Source: UBA4735 sp035935465 (GTDB lineage: Bacteria > Chloroflexota > Limnocylindria > P2-11E). Taken from it: a stretch of DNA of 64,000 nucleotides. The notes under the pieces were generated by a model that ran no database searches, was not told the origin of the DNA, and worked only from the letters and a program-made list of their open reading frames with translations. This document shows positions 15,963 through 22,980 of the stretch, piece after piece (positions within the stretch are counted from its first letter, which is position 1; each line of letters begins with the position of its first letter). Location: contig DASYXA010000065.1 of assembly GCA_035935465.1 (NCBI GenBank), positions 1 to 64,000 on the forward strand, in the 5' to 3' direction. Made by a program: the position numbers and the translations under genes.

Positions 15963-17095
15963 GCGCGCCGCGCGACGGCGTCGCGCACGTCGTCCATGAA
16001 CCGGTCGAACACGGGCTCGTTGTCGCGCGGACCCGGCGCTCCCTCGGGGTGGTACTGATACGTGCGGATCGGCAGCGTGCGGTGGGCGAGACCCTCGACC
16101 GAGCCGTCGTTCAGGTTCCGCTTGCTCACGTAGAACTCCGAGTGCAGCGGCAGGGACGTCTCGTCGACCTGGAACTCGTGGTTCTGGCTCGTGATCACGA
16201 CCTGCCCGGTGACCGTGTCCTGCACCGGGTGATTGCTCCCGTGGTGGCCGAACGGGAGCCGCGACGTCGAGGCCCCGATGGCCCGCGCGAGCAGCTGATG
16301 GCCGAGACAGATGCCGAGGATCGGCACCGGCCGCCCGGCGCCGCGGCTCTCGGCCATGTCGAGGAGGATCTTCACGTTCGCGGCGACCGATCCGATCGCG
16401 GCCGGGTCGCCCGGGCCGTTCGTGATCACGATGCCGTCGGGCGACCAGGACAACACCGAGCGCAGGCTCGACTCCACCGGGAACACGCGCACCGCCGCGC
16501 CGCGTTGCACGAGGCTGCGGATCTGGTTCTCCTTCACACCGGTGTCGATCAACGCGATCTTCGGCCCGGCGCCGACGGTGCGCTCGACGGAAACGCTCGC
16601 CTCGGCGACCAGCGGCCGCTGCGCGAGCGGCGTCGTGGCGCGGGCCTTCGCGACCGCCTCGGTCCCGATGTCGGGATCGAGCGCGCGGTGCGGCGGGACC
16701 TGGATGAGCGCGCCGCGCAGCGTGCCGGACGACCGGAGCCGGCGGGTGAGCGCGCGCGTATCGACGCCCGCGATCCCGGGGACGCCGTTCGCGCGCAGGT
16801 ACGAGTCGAGGTCGTCGGTCCCCTCGCGGCACGTCGCGTTCAGCTCGCGCACGACGAGCGCCTCGACCCACGGCTTGCGCGATTCGGCGGCGCGATCGAA
16901 CACGCCGTAGCTCCCGATGAGCGGGAAGGTCATCACGACGATCTGTCCGTTGTACGACGCATCGGAGGCGACCTCCTGATAGCCGGTCATCGCCGTGTTG
17001 AACACGACCTCGCCCGACGCGTTCGACGAATCGCCGAACGCCTCGCCCCACCACACCGAACCATCCTCGAGCCCGAGGGCGGCCGCCCTGCTCAT
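15959..17095 (-). CDS. carA: Carbamoyl-phosphate synthase small (glutaminase) subunit
   Basis: Releases ammonia from glutamine for CarB. Of the 378 residues, the N-terminal CPSase_sm_chain domain (LEDGSVWWGEAFG, EVVFNTAMTGYQE) is followed by a class I glutamine amidotransferase with nucleophile Cys in LGICLGHQ (about 266) and His/Glu in YHPEGAPGP (about 350). ATG at 17095 fits the family start and lies nine bases after a TATAGT element. The stop overlaps phzF. A 96-base gap after pyrC with its own promoter means carA-phzF-carB can also be expressed separately from pyrR-pyrB-pyrC. Confidence 0.95.
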   Translation of the reverse strand: MSRAAALGLEDGSVWWGEAFGDSSNASGEVVFNTAMTGYQEVASDASYNGQIVVMTFPLIGSYGVFDRAAESRKPWVEALVVRELNATCREGTDDLDSYLRANGVPGIAGVDTRALTRRLRSSGTLRGALIQVPPHRALDPDIGTEAVAKARATTPLAQRPLVAEASVSVERTVGAGPKIALIDTGVKENQIRSLVQRGAAVRVFPVESSLRSVLSWSPDGIVITNGPGDPAAIGSVAANVKILLDMAESRGAGRPVPILGICLGHQLLARAIGASTSRLPFGHHGSNHPVQDTVTGQVVITSQNHEFQVDETSLPLHSEFYVSKRNLNDGSVEGLAHRTLPIRTYQYHPEGAPGPRDNEPVFDRFMDDVRDAVARRA

Positions 17096-17104
17096 CGGTG
17101 CATA

Positions 17105-17110
17105 ACTATA
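17105..17110 (-). promoter_or_regulatory. TATAGT -10 element for carA
   Basis: TATAGT on the minus strand ends nine bases before the carA ATG, so the transcript would be leaderless or nearly so. No Shine-Dalgarno sequence precedes carA. The same hexamer and spacing precede the antitoxin at 11431. Confidence 0.5.
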
Positions 17111-17191
17111 CATGTCCGATGCATAAAGATGCAATTGGCGCTCGAGGAGCAGCGCCTCGCGCTCAGCGGCCGCGATCCGCCGGCGACCCAC

Positions 17192-18421
17192 CTAGGCGAG
17201 CGCCCGCGTCGATCCGTCGAGCCGCAGCTCGCCGTCCACCGCGGCGGCGACGACCTGTCCGACGAGGCCGCGTCCGAGCAGCGGCGTGTTCTTGCCGAGC
17301 GACCGGAGCGAGGCCGCAGCGGGAGTCCACGCAGCGCGCGGATCGATGACCACGAGGTCGTTCGGCGGGAGCGCGATGCCGAGCACGCGGGCCGGACCGA
17401 CCGTGAGCGCCTCGACCACTCGGTCCCAGGTCCCCCACCCCGCCGCGACACCGGCGAGCAGCAGCGGTACCGCGGTCTCGAAGACCGAGATCCCGAACGC
17501 GGCGTCTTGGTACTCGACGTCCTTCCGCGTGGACGCGTGCGGCGCGTGGTCGGTCGCGATCGCGTCGATGGTCCCGTCCATCAGGCCCGCCCAGCAGGCG
17601 CGCACGTCGGCGGCCGTGCGGAGCGGCGGATTCACTTTCGTCGACGTGTCGAACGGGAGGACCGGGGGGCGAGGCCCCCCGGTGGCCGTGTCTTCCCAGG
17701 CGAACGCGCGCGAGCCGGCGACCCACTCGTCGGTGAGCGCCAGGTGATGCGGCGTGACCTCGCAGGTGATCGCGAGTCCACCGGCCTTCGCGCGCCGCAC
17801 GAGCTCGACGCTGCCGGCGGTGGAGACGTGTGCGAGGTGCAGCCGGCCGCCGGTGAGCTTCGCGAGCGAGAGGTCGCGGGCGATCGCGCTCTCCTCGGCC
17901 GCGGCCGGGATCCCCGGCAGGCCGAGCCGCGCGGACACGACCCCCTCGTGCATCACGCCACCGGCCGAGAGTGCCTGGTCCTGCGAGTGCTCGAAGATCG
18001 GGCGCCCCGCCGCCCGCGCGTACTCGAGCGCGTTGCGGAAGAGCTGCGCGTCGCCGACCGGCGATCCATCGTCCGAGAACGCGACCGCGCCGGCGGCCGC
18101 GAGCTCGACGAGGTCGGCCAGCTCGGCGCCCTTGCGCCCGCGGGTGATCGTCGCGATCGGGAGCACGCGCGCGGCGGTCGCCGCCTCGCCGCGCGCGATG
18201 ACCTCGGCGATCAGGCCGGGCGAGTCGATGGCCGGCTCGGTGTTCGGCATGGCGCAGATCGTGGTGAACCCGCCGGCGAGCGCGGCGCGGGCCCCGGTGG
18301 CGATGGTCTCCGACTCCTCGAAGCCCGGCTCGCGGAGGTGCGCGTGCAGGTCGATGAAGCCCGGTGCCGTGATGAGTCCGCGCTGCTCGGCATCACGCTT
18401 GAGATCCGCCGGCACGCTCAC
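17192..18421 (-). CDS. pyrC: Dihydroorotase with shortened N terminus
   Basis: Cyclises carbamoyl aspartate to dihydroorotate. Zinc ligands HAH at 26-28 in DLHAHLREPG, further histidines in HVSTAGS and EVTPHHLAL, and the catalytic Asp in ATDHAPHAS are all present, so the barrel is complete. The start is fixed at GTG 18421 by the GTGA overlap with the pyrB stop. This gives 409 residues and leaves only 20 residues before APGFIDLHAH, where class I dihydroorotases normally have about 45 that form part of the composite beta-sandwich. The C-terminal sandwich part (LPPNDLVVIDPRAAW onwards) is present. Confidence 0.92.
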   Translation of the reverse strand: MSVPADLKRDAEQRGLITAPGFIDLHAHLREPGFEESETIATGARAALAGGFTTICAMPNTEPAIDSPGLIAEVIARGEAATAARVLPIATITRGRKGAELADLVELAAAGAVAFSDDGSPVGDAQLFRNALEYARAAGRPIFEHSQDQALSAGGVMHEGVVSARLGLPGIPAAAEESAIARDLSLAKLTGGRLHLAHVSTAGSVELVRRAKAGGLAITCEVTPHHLALTDEWVAGSRAFAWEDTATGGPRPPVLPFDTSTKVNPPLRTAADVRACWAGLMDGTIDAIATDHAPHASTRKDVEYQDAAFGISVFETAVPLLLAGVAAGWGTWDRVVEALTVGPARVLGIALPPNDLVVIDPRAAWTPAAASLRSLGKNTPLLGRGLVGQVVAAAVDGELRLDGSTRALA

Positions 18422-19362
18422 GCCGTGTGCTCCGGCGTGCCGGCGAGGAGATACAGGAGGGCCATCCGCACCGCGACGCCGTTGGTCACCTGCGTCTCGA
18501 TGAGCGATCGCGCGCCATGCGCGACGGACGCGGCGATCTCGACGCCCTCGTTCATCGGCCCGGGGTGGAGCACCGGCGCATCCGGCCGCATGCGCTTCGC
18601 CCGCTCCTCCGAGAGACCCCACGTGCGCGCGTACTCGCGCAGCGAGGGCAGCAGGCCGGCGTGCTGCCGCTCCTTCTGGAGGCGCAGCGCGATGACCGCG
18701 TCCGCGCCGTCGAGCGCGCGGTCGAGGTCCGGCTCGAACACCGTTCCCCGCGGCGTCATCCCGCAGCGCCACGCGGACGGCACGAGCGTCGGCGGTCCGG
18801 AGAGCGTGACCGTCGCGCCGAGCGGCACCAGCGCGTCGATGTCCGACCGCGCGACCCGCGAGTGGGTGATGTCCCCGACGATCACGATCCGCTTGCCGGC
18901 GAGGTCGCCGAGGGCGGCGCGCAGGGTGTAGGCGTCGAGGAGCCCTTGGGTCGGATGGGCGTGCCATCCGTCGCCGGCGTTGATCACCGCCGCGTCCGTG
19001 CGCTCCGCGACGAAGTACGGGGCACCCGATGCGGCGTGGCGCATGACGATCACGTCTCCGCCCAGCGCCGTGAGCGTGCGCACCGTGTCGAGGAGGGTCT
19101 CGCCCTTCTCGACCGACGAGCCGCTCGCGGTGACGTTCGTGACGTCCGCGGAGAGCGCCTTCGCGGCGAGCTCGAACGACACCCGCGTGCGGGTCGACGC
19201 TTCGGCGAAGAAGAGGATGACGGTCCGGCCGCGGAGCGCCGGGGTGCGGCGGATCGGCCGGCCGAGCACCTCGACCATCGCGCTCGTCGTGTCGAGCACG
19301 TGCTCGATCTCGCCGCGTGACCAATCGTCCGTCGCGAGCACGTGGCGGCGCTGCCAGCTCAT
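18418..19362 (-). CDS. pyrB: Aspartate carbamoyltransferase catalytic chain
   Basis: Transfers the carbamoyl group to aspartate. The 314 residues match the usual catalytic-chain length. The carbamoyl-phosphate site is FAEASTRTRVSFE (about 53-65), the second is HPTQGLLDAYTL (about 137-148), and the aspartate loop HPGPMNEGVE is near the end. No regulatory PyrI gene is seen, consistent with an unregulated trimer or assembly with PyrC. ATG at 19362 overlaps the pyrR stop by four bases, and the stop overlaps pyrC. Confidence 0.95.
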   Translation of the reverse strand: MSWQRRHVLATDDWSRGEIEHVLDTTSAMVEVLGRPIRRTPALRGRTVILFFAEASTRTRVSFELAAKALSADVTNVTASGSSVEKGETLLDTVRTLTALGGDVIVMRHAASGAPYFVAERTDAAVINAGDGWHAHPTQGLLDAYTLRAALGDLAGKRIVIVGDITHSRVARSDIDALVPLGATVTLSGPPTLVPSAWRCGMTPRGTVFEPDLDRALDGADAVIALRLQKERQHAGLLPSLREYARTWGLSEERAKRMRPDAPVLHPGPMNEGVEIAASVAHGARSLIETQVTNGVAVRMALLYLLAGTPEHTA

Positions 19363-19898
19363 GCCGCCACCCCGGCGTGGACGAGCTCGACCTCGTCCGT
19401 GCCGCCGGTCTCGACGAGCTGGACGCGCACGTCGTCGGTGAGCGCGGTCGGCACGTTCTTGCCCACGAAATCGGCGCGGATCGGCAGCTCGCGGTGGCCA
19501 CGGTCGACCAGGACCGCCAGCCGGATGGCCCGCGGCCTGCCGTAGTCGACGAGCGCGTCCATCGCGGCGCGGATCGTGCGGCCGGTGAACAGGACGTCGT
19601 CCACCAGGACGACGATCTTGTCGTCGACCGAGAAGGGGATGACCGATTCACGGACCACCGGCGCGTGACCGATGCGGGTCAGGTCGTCGCGGTACAGCGT
19701 GATGTCGAGCGACCCGAGGGGAAGGTCGAGGCCCTCGTTGCGGCGGATCGCGTCGTGGAGCCGCGTGGCGATCAGATCGCCGCGCGCGCGGATCCCCACG
19801 AGCGTGAGCGCGGGAAGGTCGCGATCGCGTTCGACGATCTCGTGCGCGATGCGCGCGATGGCCCGTCGGACGTCGTCGGGCGCGAGGATGATCGGCAG
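19359..19898 (-). CDS. pyrR: Bifunctional pyr operon regulator / uracil phosphoribosyltransferase, CTG start
   Basis: RNA-binding repressor that senses UMP and also has uracil phosphoribosyltransferase activity. The PRPP loop VVLVDDVLFTGRT is near residues 97-109. Conserved family sequence (LAPDDVRRAIARIAHEIVER, then LTLVGIRARGD) continues 33 codons upstream of the first conventional start codon (GTG at 19799). The only plausible initiator in that stretch is CTG at 19898, seven bases after a GGAAAGGGAG ribosome binding site. This gives 179 residues, the normal length. First gene of the pyrimidine operon, overlapping pyrB by four bases. Confidence 0.9.
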   Translation of the reverse strand: MPIILAPDDVRRAIARIAHEIVERDRDLPALTLVGIRARGDLIATRLHDAIRRNEGLDLPLGSLDITLYRDDLTRIGHAPVVRESVIPFSVDDKIVVLVDDVLFTGRTIRAAMDALVDYGRPRAIRLAVLVDRGHRELPIRADFVGKNVPTALTDDVRVQLVETGGTDEVELVHAGVAA

Positions 19899-19905
19899 CT
19901 GCGCA

Positions 19906-19931
19906 CTCCCTTTCCGGCCTCGCAGGACCGG
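19906..19931 (-). promoter_or_regulatory. PyrR-binding-loop-like hairpin overlapping the pyrR ribosome binding site
   Basis: The pyrR leader contains CCGGTCCTGCGAGGCCGG (19931-19914), a hairpin with CCGG arms. Its core agrees with the known PyrR RNA consensus (ARUCCNGNGAGGYU) at 12 of 14 positions, and the two differing ends are a paired G-C in place of A-U. The Shine-Dalgarno GGAAAGGGAG (19915-19906) starts at the last base of the hairpin. No terminator follows, so PyrR would act by blocking translation, as described for mycobacterial pyr genes. Confidence 0.7.
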
Positions 19932-19958
19932 TCGTTAAAGGTCGACGCGTGTACCGTC

Positions 19959-19964
19959 AGTATA
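19959..19964 (-). promoter_or_regulatory. TATACT -10 element for pyrR
   Basis: TATACT on the minus strand would start transcription near 19952 and give a leader of about 55 bases that contains the PyrR hairpin and the ribosome binding site. It overlaps the ATG of the divergent M23 peptidase gene, so the two units compete for this site. Confidence 0.45.
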
Positions 19965-20662
19965 TGCGGCTTCTCACCGCGATCTTCGCCGTGCTGGCGC
20001 TCGTCGCGATCGCCGCGCTCGCGAGCGCGCCGCGCCCGGGTCCCGTCACGCTCGCAGTGCCGCCGACCCCCACGCCGCGGGTCTGGGACTGGCCGCCGGC
20101 GGCGCCGACGGAGCAGCCGACGCTCGCGCATCCGCGGCTGCTCTCCGGGTTCATCGTCCCGGTCGACGGCGTGGCCATCCCGACCGATGCGCTGCACCTG
20201 CCGAACTCCCCCCGCGACTACCGCGCCGGCTATCACGAGGGCATCGACTTCCCGGCGAACGCCGGAGCGCCCGTGCATGCCGCGAAAGCGGGCACCGTCG
20301 TCCGCGTCGACAGCGCGTTCACCGAGTGGACCGCCGCCCTCGAGCAGGCCGCGTTCACGGAGTCGCTGGCCCTCGGGTACACGCCGACCGCGATCCTCGA
20401 CCGGATCCGCGGGCGCCAGGTCTGGATCGATCACGGCCGTGGCATCGTGACGCGCTACGCGCACCTCTCGGCGGTCGCGTCGCTGCGGGTCGGCGATCCC
20501 GTGGCGCAGGGCCAGGTCATCGGCGCTGTCGGGAGCTCGGGCTACCCCGAGGGCGGGCCGCATCTGCACTTCGAGATCCGCGTCGGCGATGACTTCTACG
20601 GCGATGGGCTGCCGCTTCCGCAGCTGCGCCACGCGATCAGCGTGGCGTTCCGATCGCCATGA
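19964..20662 (+). CDS. Secreted M23 family (LytM) metallopeptidase
   Basis: Peptidoglycan endopeptidase-type protein, 232 residues. MRLLTAIFAVLALVAIAALA is a signal peptide or anchor, followed by a proline-rich linker (TPTPRVWDWPP). The catalytic domain has the zinc pair His/Asp in YHEGIDFPA, and HLHFEIRVG as second ligand pair, with YAHLSAV between. All ligands of an active LytM enzyme are present. ATG at 19964 begins directly at the signal sequence. An in-frame GTG at 19949 is an alternative. Divergent from pyrR. Confidence 0.87.
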   Translation: MRLLTAIFAVLALVAIAALASAPRPGPVTLAVPPTPTPRVWDWPPAAPTEQPTLAHPRLLSGFIVPVDGVAIPTDALHLPNSPRDYRAGYHEGIDFPANAGAPVHAAKAGTVVRVDSAFTEWTAALEQAAFTESLALGYTPTAILDRIRGRQVWIDHGRGIVTRYAHLSAVASLRVGDPVAQGQVIGAVGSSGYPEGGPHLHFEIRVGDDFYGDGLPLPQLRHAISVAFRSP

Positions 20663-20678
20663 GCGGTCGACCGCGTGG

Positions 20679-21341
20679 CTACTTCCCGATGTCGGGCAGC
20701 AGGAACAGCAGCAGGAACGAGAGCGCGTTGAGCGTCCCGTGGGCGAGCGCGTTCGTCCAGAGGCTGTGCCGCCGCTCGTAGAGGTACGCGAGCGCCATCC
20801 CGAGCGCGAAGACCGGCAGCCAGGCCGCGATCTCGTGCGCCACGGCGAAGAGCGCGCTCGACAGGATCGCGGCGGAGGCGAAGCGCATCCGCTGCCGGAG
20901 CAGCCCGAACAGCACGACCCGGAAGAAGAGCTCCTCGACGACCGCCACGACGCCGGCGCCGAAGAGGAGATCGATGACGAGGCCGGGGAGCGAGCGGTGC
21001 GCGGCGGCGGCCGCGATGAGCGACTGCGGGTGCGCGCCGACGACCGCGGCCTGCAGATTGGCGATCGCGATCGAGAGCAGCCACAGCGCGACGCCGGCGC
21101 CGATCCCGAGGCGGGCGCGGACCGGGGCCGCGAGGCCGAGGTCGGCGCGCCCGAGCCCTGTCCAGACGCGCAGCAGCACGAGCAGGCCGACGCCGAGCGT
21201 GAGGTCCTGGGCCGCGGTGAGGATGCCGATCTGCTCGGGGGTGAGCTGGTCGAGGTGGCCGATCGGGATGGCGAACGCGCGCCCGGCGACGAGGACCGCG
21301 ACGTTGGCGACGAGGAACGCGGCGACCGCGCTGACGAGCAC
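20679..21341 (-). CDS. CPBP family intramembrane metalloprotease
   Basis: A 220-residue membrane protein with about seven hydrophobic segments. The CAAX-protease/bacteriocin-processing motifs are complete: EELFFR (about 146-151), the single conserved His in FAVAHE and NALAHGTLNAL near the C terminus. The family cleaves inside membranes or modifies prenylated proteins. The substrate is unknown. GTG at 21341 is the only usual start codon, but the in-frame sequence before it (RRWRFWP) resembles a natural cytoplasmic N terminus, so the true start may be a rarer codon upstream. Confidence 0.82.
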   Translation of the reverse strand: MLVSAVAAFLVANVAVLVAGRAFAIPIGHLDQLTPEQIGILTAAQDLTLGVGLLVLLRVWTGLGRADLGLAAPVRARLGIGAGVALWLLSIAIANLQAAVVGAHPQSLIAAAAAHRSLPGLVIDLLFGAGVVAVVEELFFRVVLFGLLRQRMRFASAAILSSALFAVAHEIAAWLPVFALGMALAYLYERRHSLWTNALAHGTLNALSFLLLFLLPDIGK

Positions 21342-21388
21342 CGGCCAGAAGCGCCACCGCCGAGGCGGCGCGGCGGGCGCGGGAGTGT

Positions 21389-21835
21389 CTAGCGGAGGCC
21401 GGTCCGTCGTGCCCGGAGCGCCGCCTCGAGCACGACCTCACTCCAATCGGAGGCGAGTGGCCGTGGCGTGCGCGCGAAGACGCCGATCTCGGCGACGTCC
21501 TCCGGGGTCTCGTACGCCCACGGGACGTGGCGCACTTCGCACATGTACACGTACGAGGTCGACGGCTTCGGGTCGGTGGAGCGGATCGCGCCGAGGAGGT
21601 CGAGCTTCGAGGCGACGATGCGGGCGGAATCCCAGAGCTCGCGCTTGGCGACCTCGAGGATCGTCTCGCCGGAGCGGCGGGTGCTCGTCGGGAACTGCCA
21701 GCCGGTGCCCTGCTCCTTGCGCACGAAGACGGTGAGGTCGCCGTAGAAGGGGATGATCACGGCCAGCTGGGCCGAGGCCGGTGGGTACTCGCGGAAGGCG
21801 TTGTCGCGTCGCGATACGAACGTGGCGTCGGCCAT
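21389..21835 (-). CDS. Nudix-fold protein with degenerate Nudix box
   Basis: A 148-residue protein. The fold is recognisable from QLAVIIPFYGDLTVFVRKEQGTGWQFP and the helix GETILEVAKRELWDSARI, which aligns with the Nudix box. The REL part is kept, but the metal-binding EE pair is replaced (Asp-Ser) and the following Gly is Arg. Hydrolase activity is therefore doubtful. It may be a sensor or a YtkD-like outlier. The region of conserved aromatics (TSYVYMCEVRHVPWAYETPED) is characteristic of this subgroup. No clear operon partner. Confidence 0.65.
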   Translation of the reverse strand: MADATFVSRRDNAFREYPPASAQLAVIIPFYGDLTVFVRKEQGTGWQFPTSTRRSGETILEVAKRELWDSARIVASKLDLLGAIRSTDPKPSTSYVYMCEVRHVPWAYETPEDVAEIGVFARTPRPLASDWSEVVLEAALRARRTGLR

Positions 21836-21891
21836 CAGCCGCGAACGTACCCTGTCGCGGAAGTGACCGTCAATAGCTCACCAGTGTCCGT

Positions 21892-22980
21892 TCAGCGTGC
21901 GGCCGCCGCCTGCAACGCGGCGGCCACGACGAACGGATCGGAGGCGATGACGCTCGCGGCGTAGAGCTCCATCGACCCGATATCGCACGTGCGACTGCCC
22001 GGATCGCCGCGATCGACCAACCGGGCGAGCGGCGGGAAGCGCCGCCAGTCCGCGCCGTCCGCGGCGAGCGGCGGCAGGTACAGCGCCAGGTCGTGCGCGA
22101 CCGCCCCGACCGAACGGAGCGCGCGGAGCGCGTGGCCGACGCCGGCGGCGATCGTCCGCTCGTTCGCGCCCGGCGCACCGAGGATGACGAGCTCGCGCTC
22201 CTTCACCGGGGTGAGCGTCGCGAACACGCGCGCACCGCCCACCGCCACGCCCAGCCCGAGGGCCTCGTGCACGATCCAGAGGTCGTCGAAGTAGTCACGG
22301 TGGTGCCGCTCGTCGTACGCGAGCGCGGCCTGCCGCAGGCGCTCGACCTTCGGGTAGTGCATCCCGCGCGTCGTGGTCATCTGCATGTGCCCGTGGACGA
22401 TCGATCCGCCCGCCCGCCACAGGCAGTTCCACATGAGGAAGTAGTACGGAGCCGCCGGGTCGCGCGCGAACGCCGCCTCCGCCCAGGACCGCGCGGTCGT
22501 GAAGTGGTCGCCGATGGCCTCGGCATCCAGCGGTACCCGCGGGTCGTGCGCGTTGAAGATCAGGACGCCGTGGTAGCCGTCGTACTTCGCGACGTTCGAC
22601 GCGGTCACGCCGAGCCGGCCGGAGATCCGCCCGAAGTCGTCGGCCGGCGTGCCGGTCTCCGGGTGGCAGAACGGATCGTTCTCGGTGGAGCGGATCGTCT
22701 CGTCGACCTCCGCGCCGCTCTTCTCGGGAACCGACATCGGCCGGCGCGCGCGCAGGTCGTTGAACAGCGCGCCCTCGAGCGTGACGCGGTCGGTGACCCG
22801 CACGATCCGCTGCGCCGTCACCGACTCGACGGAGCCGAAGAGCTTCTCGATCCACGGGCGCATCTCCTCGGGCGCGACGAGCGTCCCGGTGGTGGCGCTG
22901 ACGGCGAAGATCCGGTCCGCGGCCGAGCGCGCCTCCGGCGGAAGCCCGGCGATGCGCTCCTCGAGCTCGACCATGCTCAT
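21892..22980 (-). CDS. GalT/HIT-superfamily nucleotidyltransferase-like protein
   Basis: A 362-residue protein related to galactose-1-phosphate uridylyltransferases. The catalytic motif HGHMQM (in GSIVHGHMQMTTTRG, about 195-208) corresponds to the HxHxQ active site. FCHPETGTPADDFGR and NVAKYDGYHGVLIFNAHDP are typical substrate-domain blocks. It is not a standard GalT, because the usual zinc cysteines are absent. ATG at 22980 overlaps the glgA stop (ATGA). Given glgA upstream, a sugar-1-phosphate or ADP-glucose substrate is plausible (GalT-type ADP-glucose phosphorylases exist), but this is an inference. Confidence 0.7.
   Translation of the reverse strand: MSMVELEERIAGLPPEARSAADRIFAVSATTGTLVAPEEMRPWIEKLFGSVESVTAQRIVRVTDRVTLEGALFNDLRARRPMSVPEKSGAEVDETIRSTENDPFCHPETGTPADDFGRISGRLGVTASNVAKYDGYHGVLIFNAHDPRVPLDAEAIGDHFTTARSWAEAAFARDPAAPYYFLMWNCLWRAGGSIVHGHMQMTTTRGMHYPKVERLRQAALAYDERHHRDYFDDLWIVHEALGLGVAVGGARVFATLTPVKERELVILGAPGANERTIAAGVGHALRALRSVGAVAHDLALYLPPLAADGADWRRFPPLARLVDRGDPGSRTCDIGSMELYAASVIASDPFVVAAALQAAAAR

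Noticed and set aside
16049..18931. Very long open frame on the plus strand opposite carA, pyrC and pyrB
   Set aside because: It is antisense to three clearly recognised genes, has low-complexity Arg-rich composition and no family motif. Long antisense frames are normal at this GC content.
19359..19799. pyrR starting at GTG 19799
   Set aside because: This would delete 33 conserved residues of the PyrR fold that are perfectly encoded upstream and preceded by a ribosome binding site.
19899..19958. Classical PyrR attenuator with terminator and antiterminator
   Set aside because: The leader is only about 55 bases, with one hairpin and no T-run, so transcription attenuation does not fit. Translational control is favoured.
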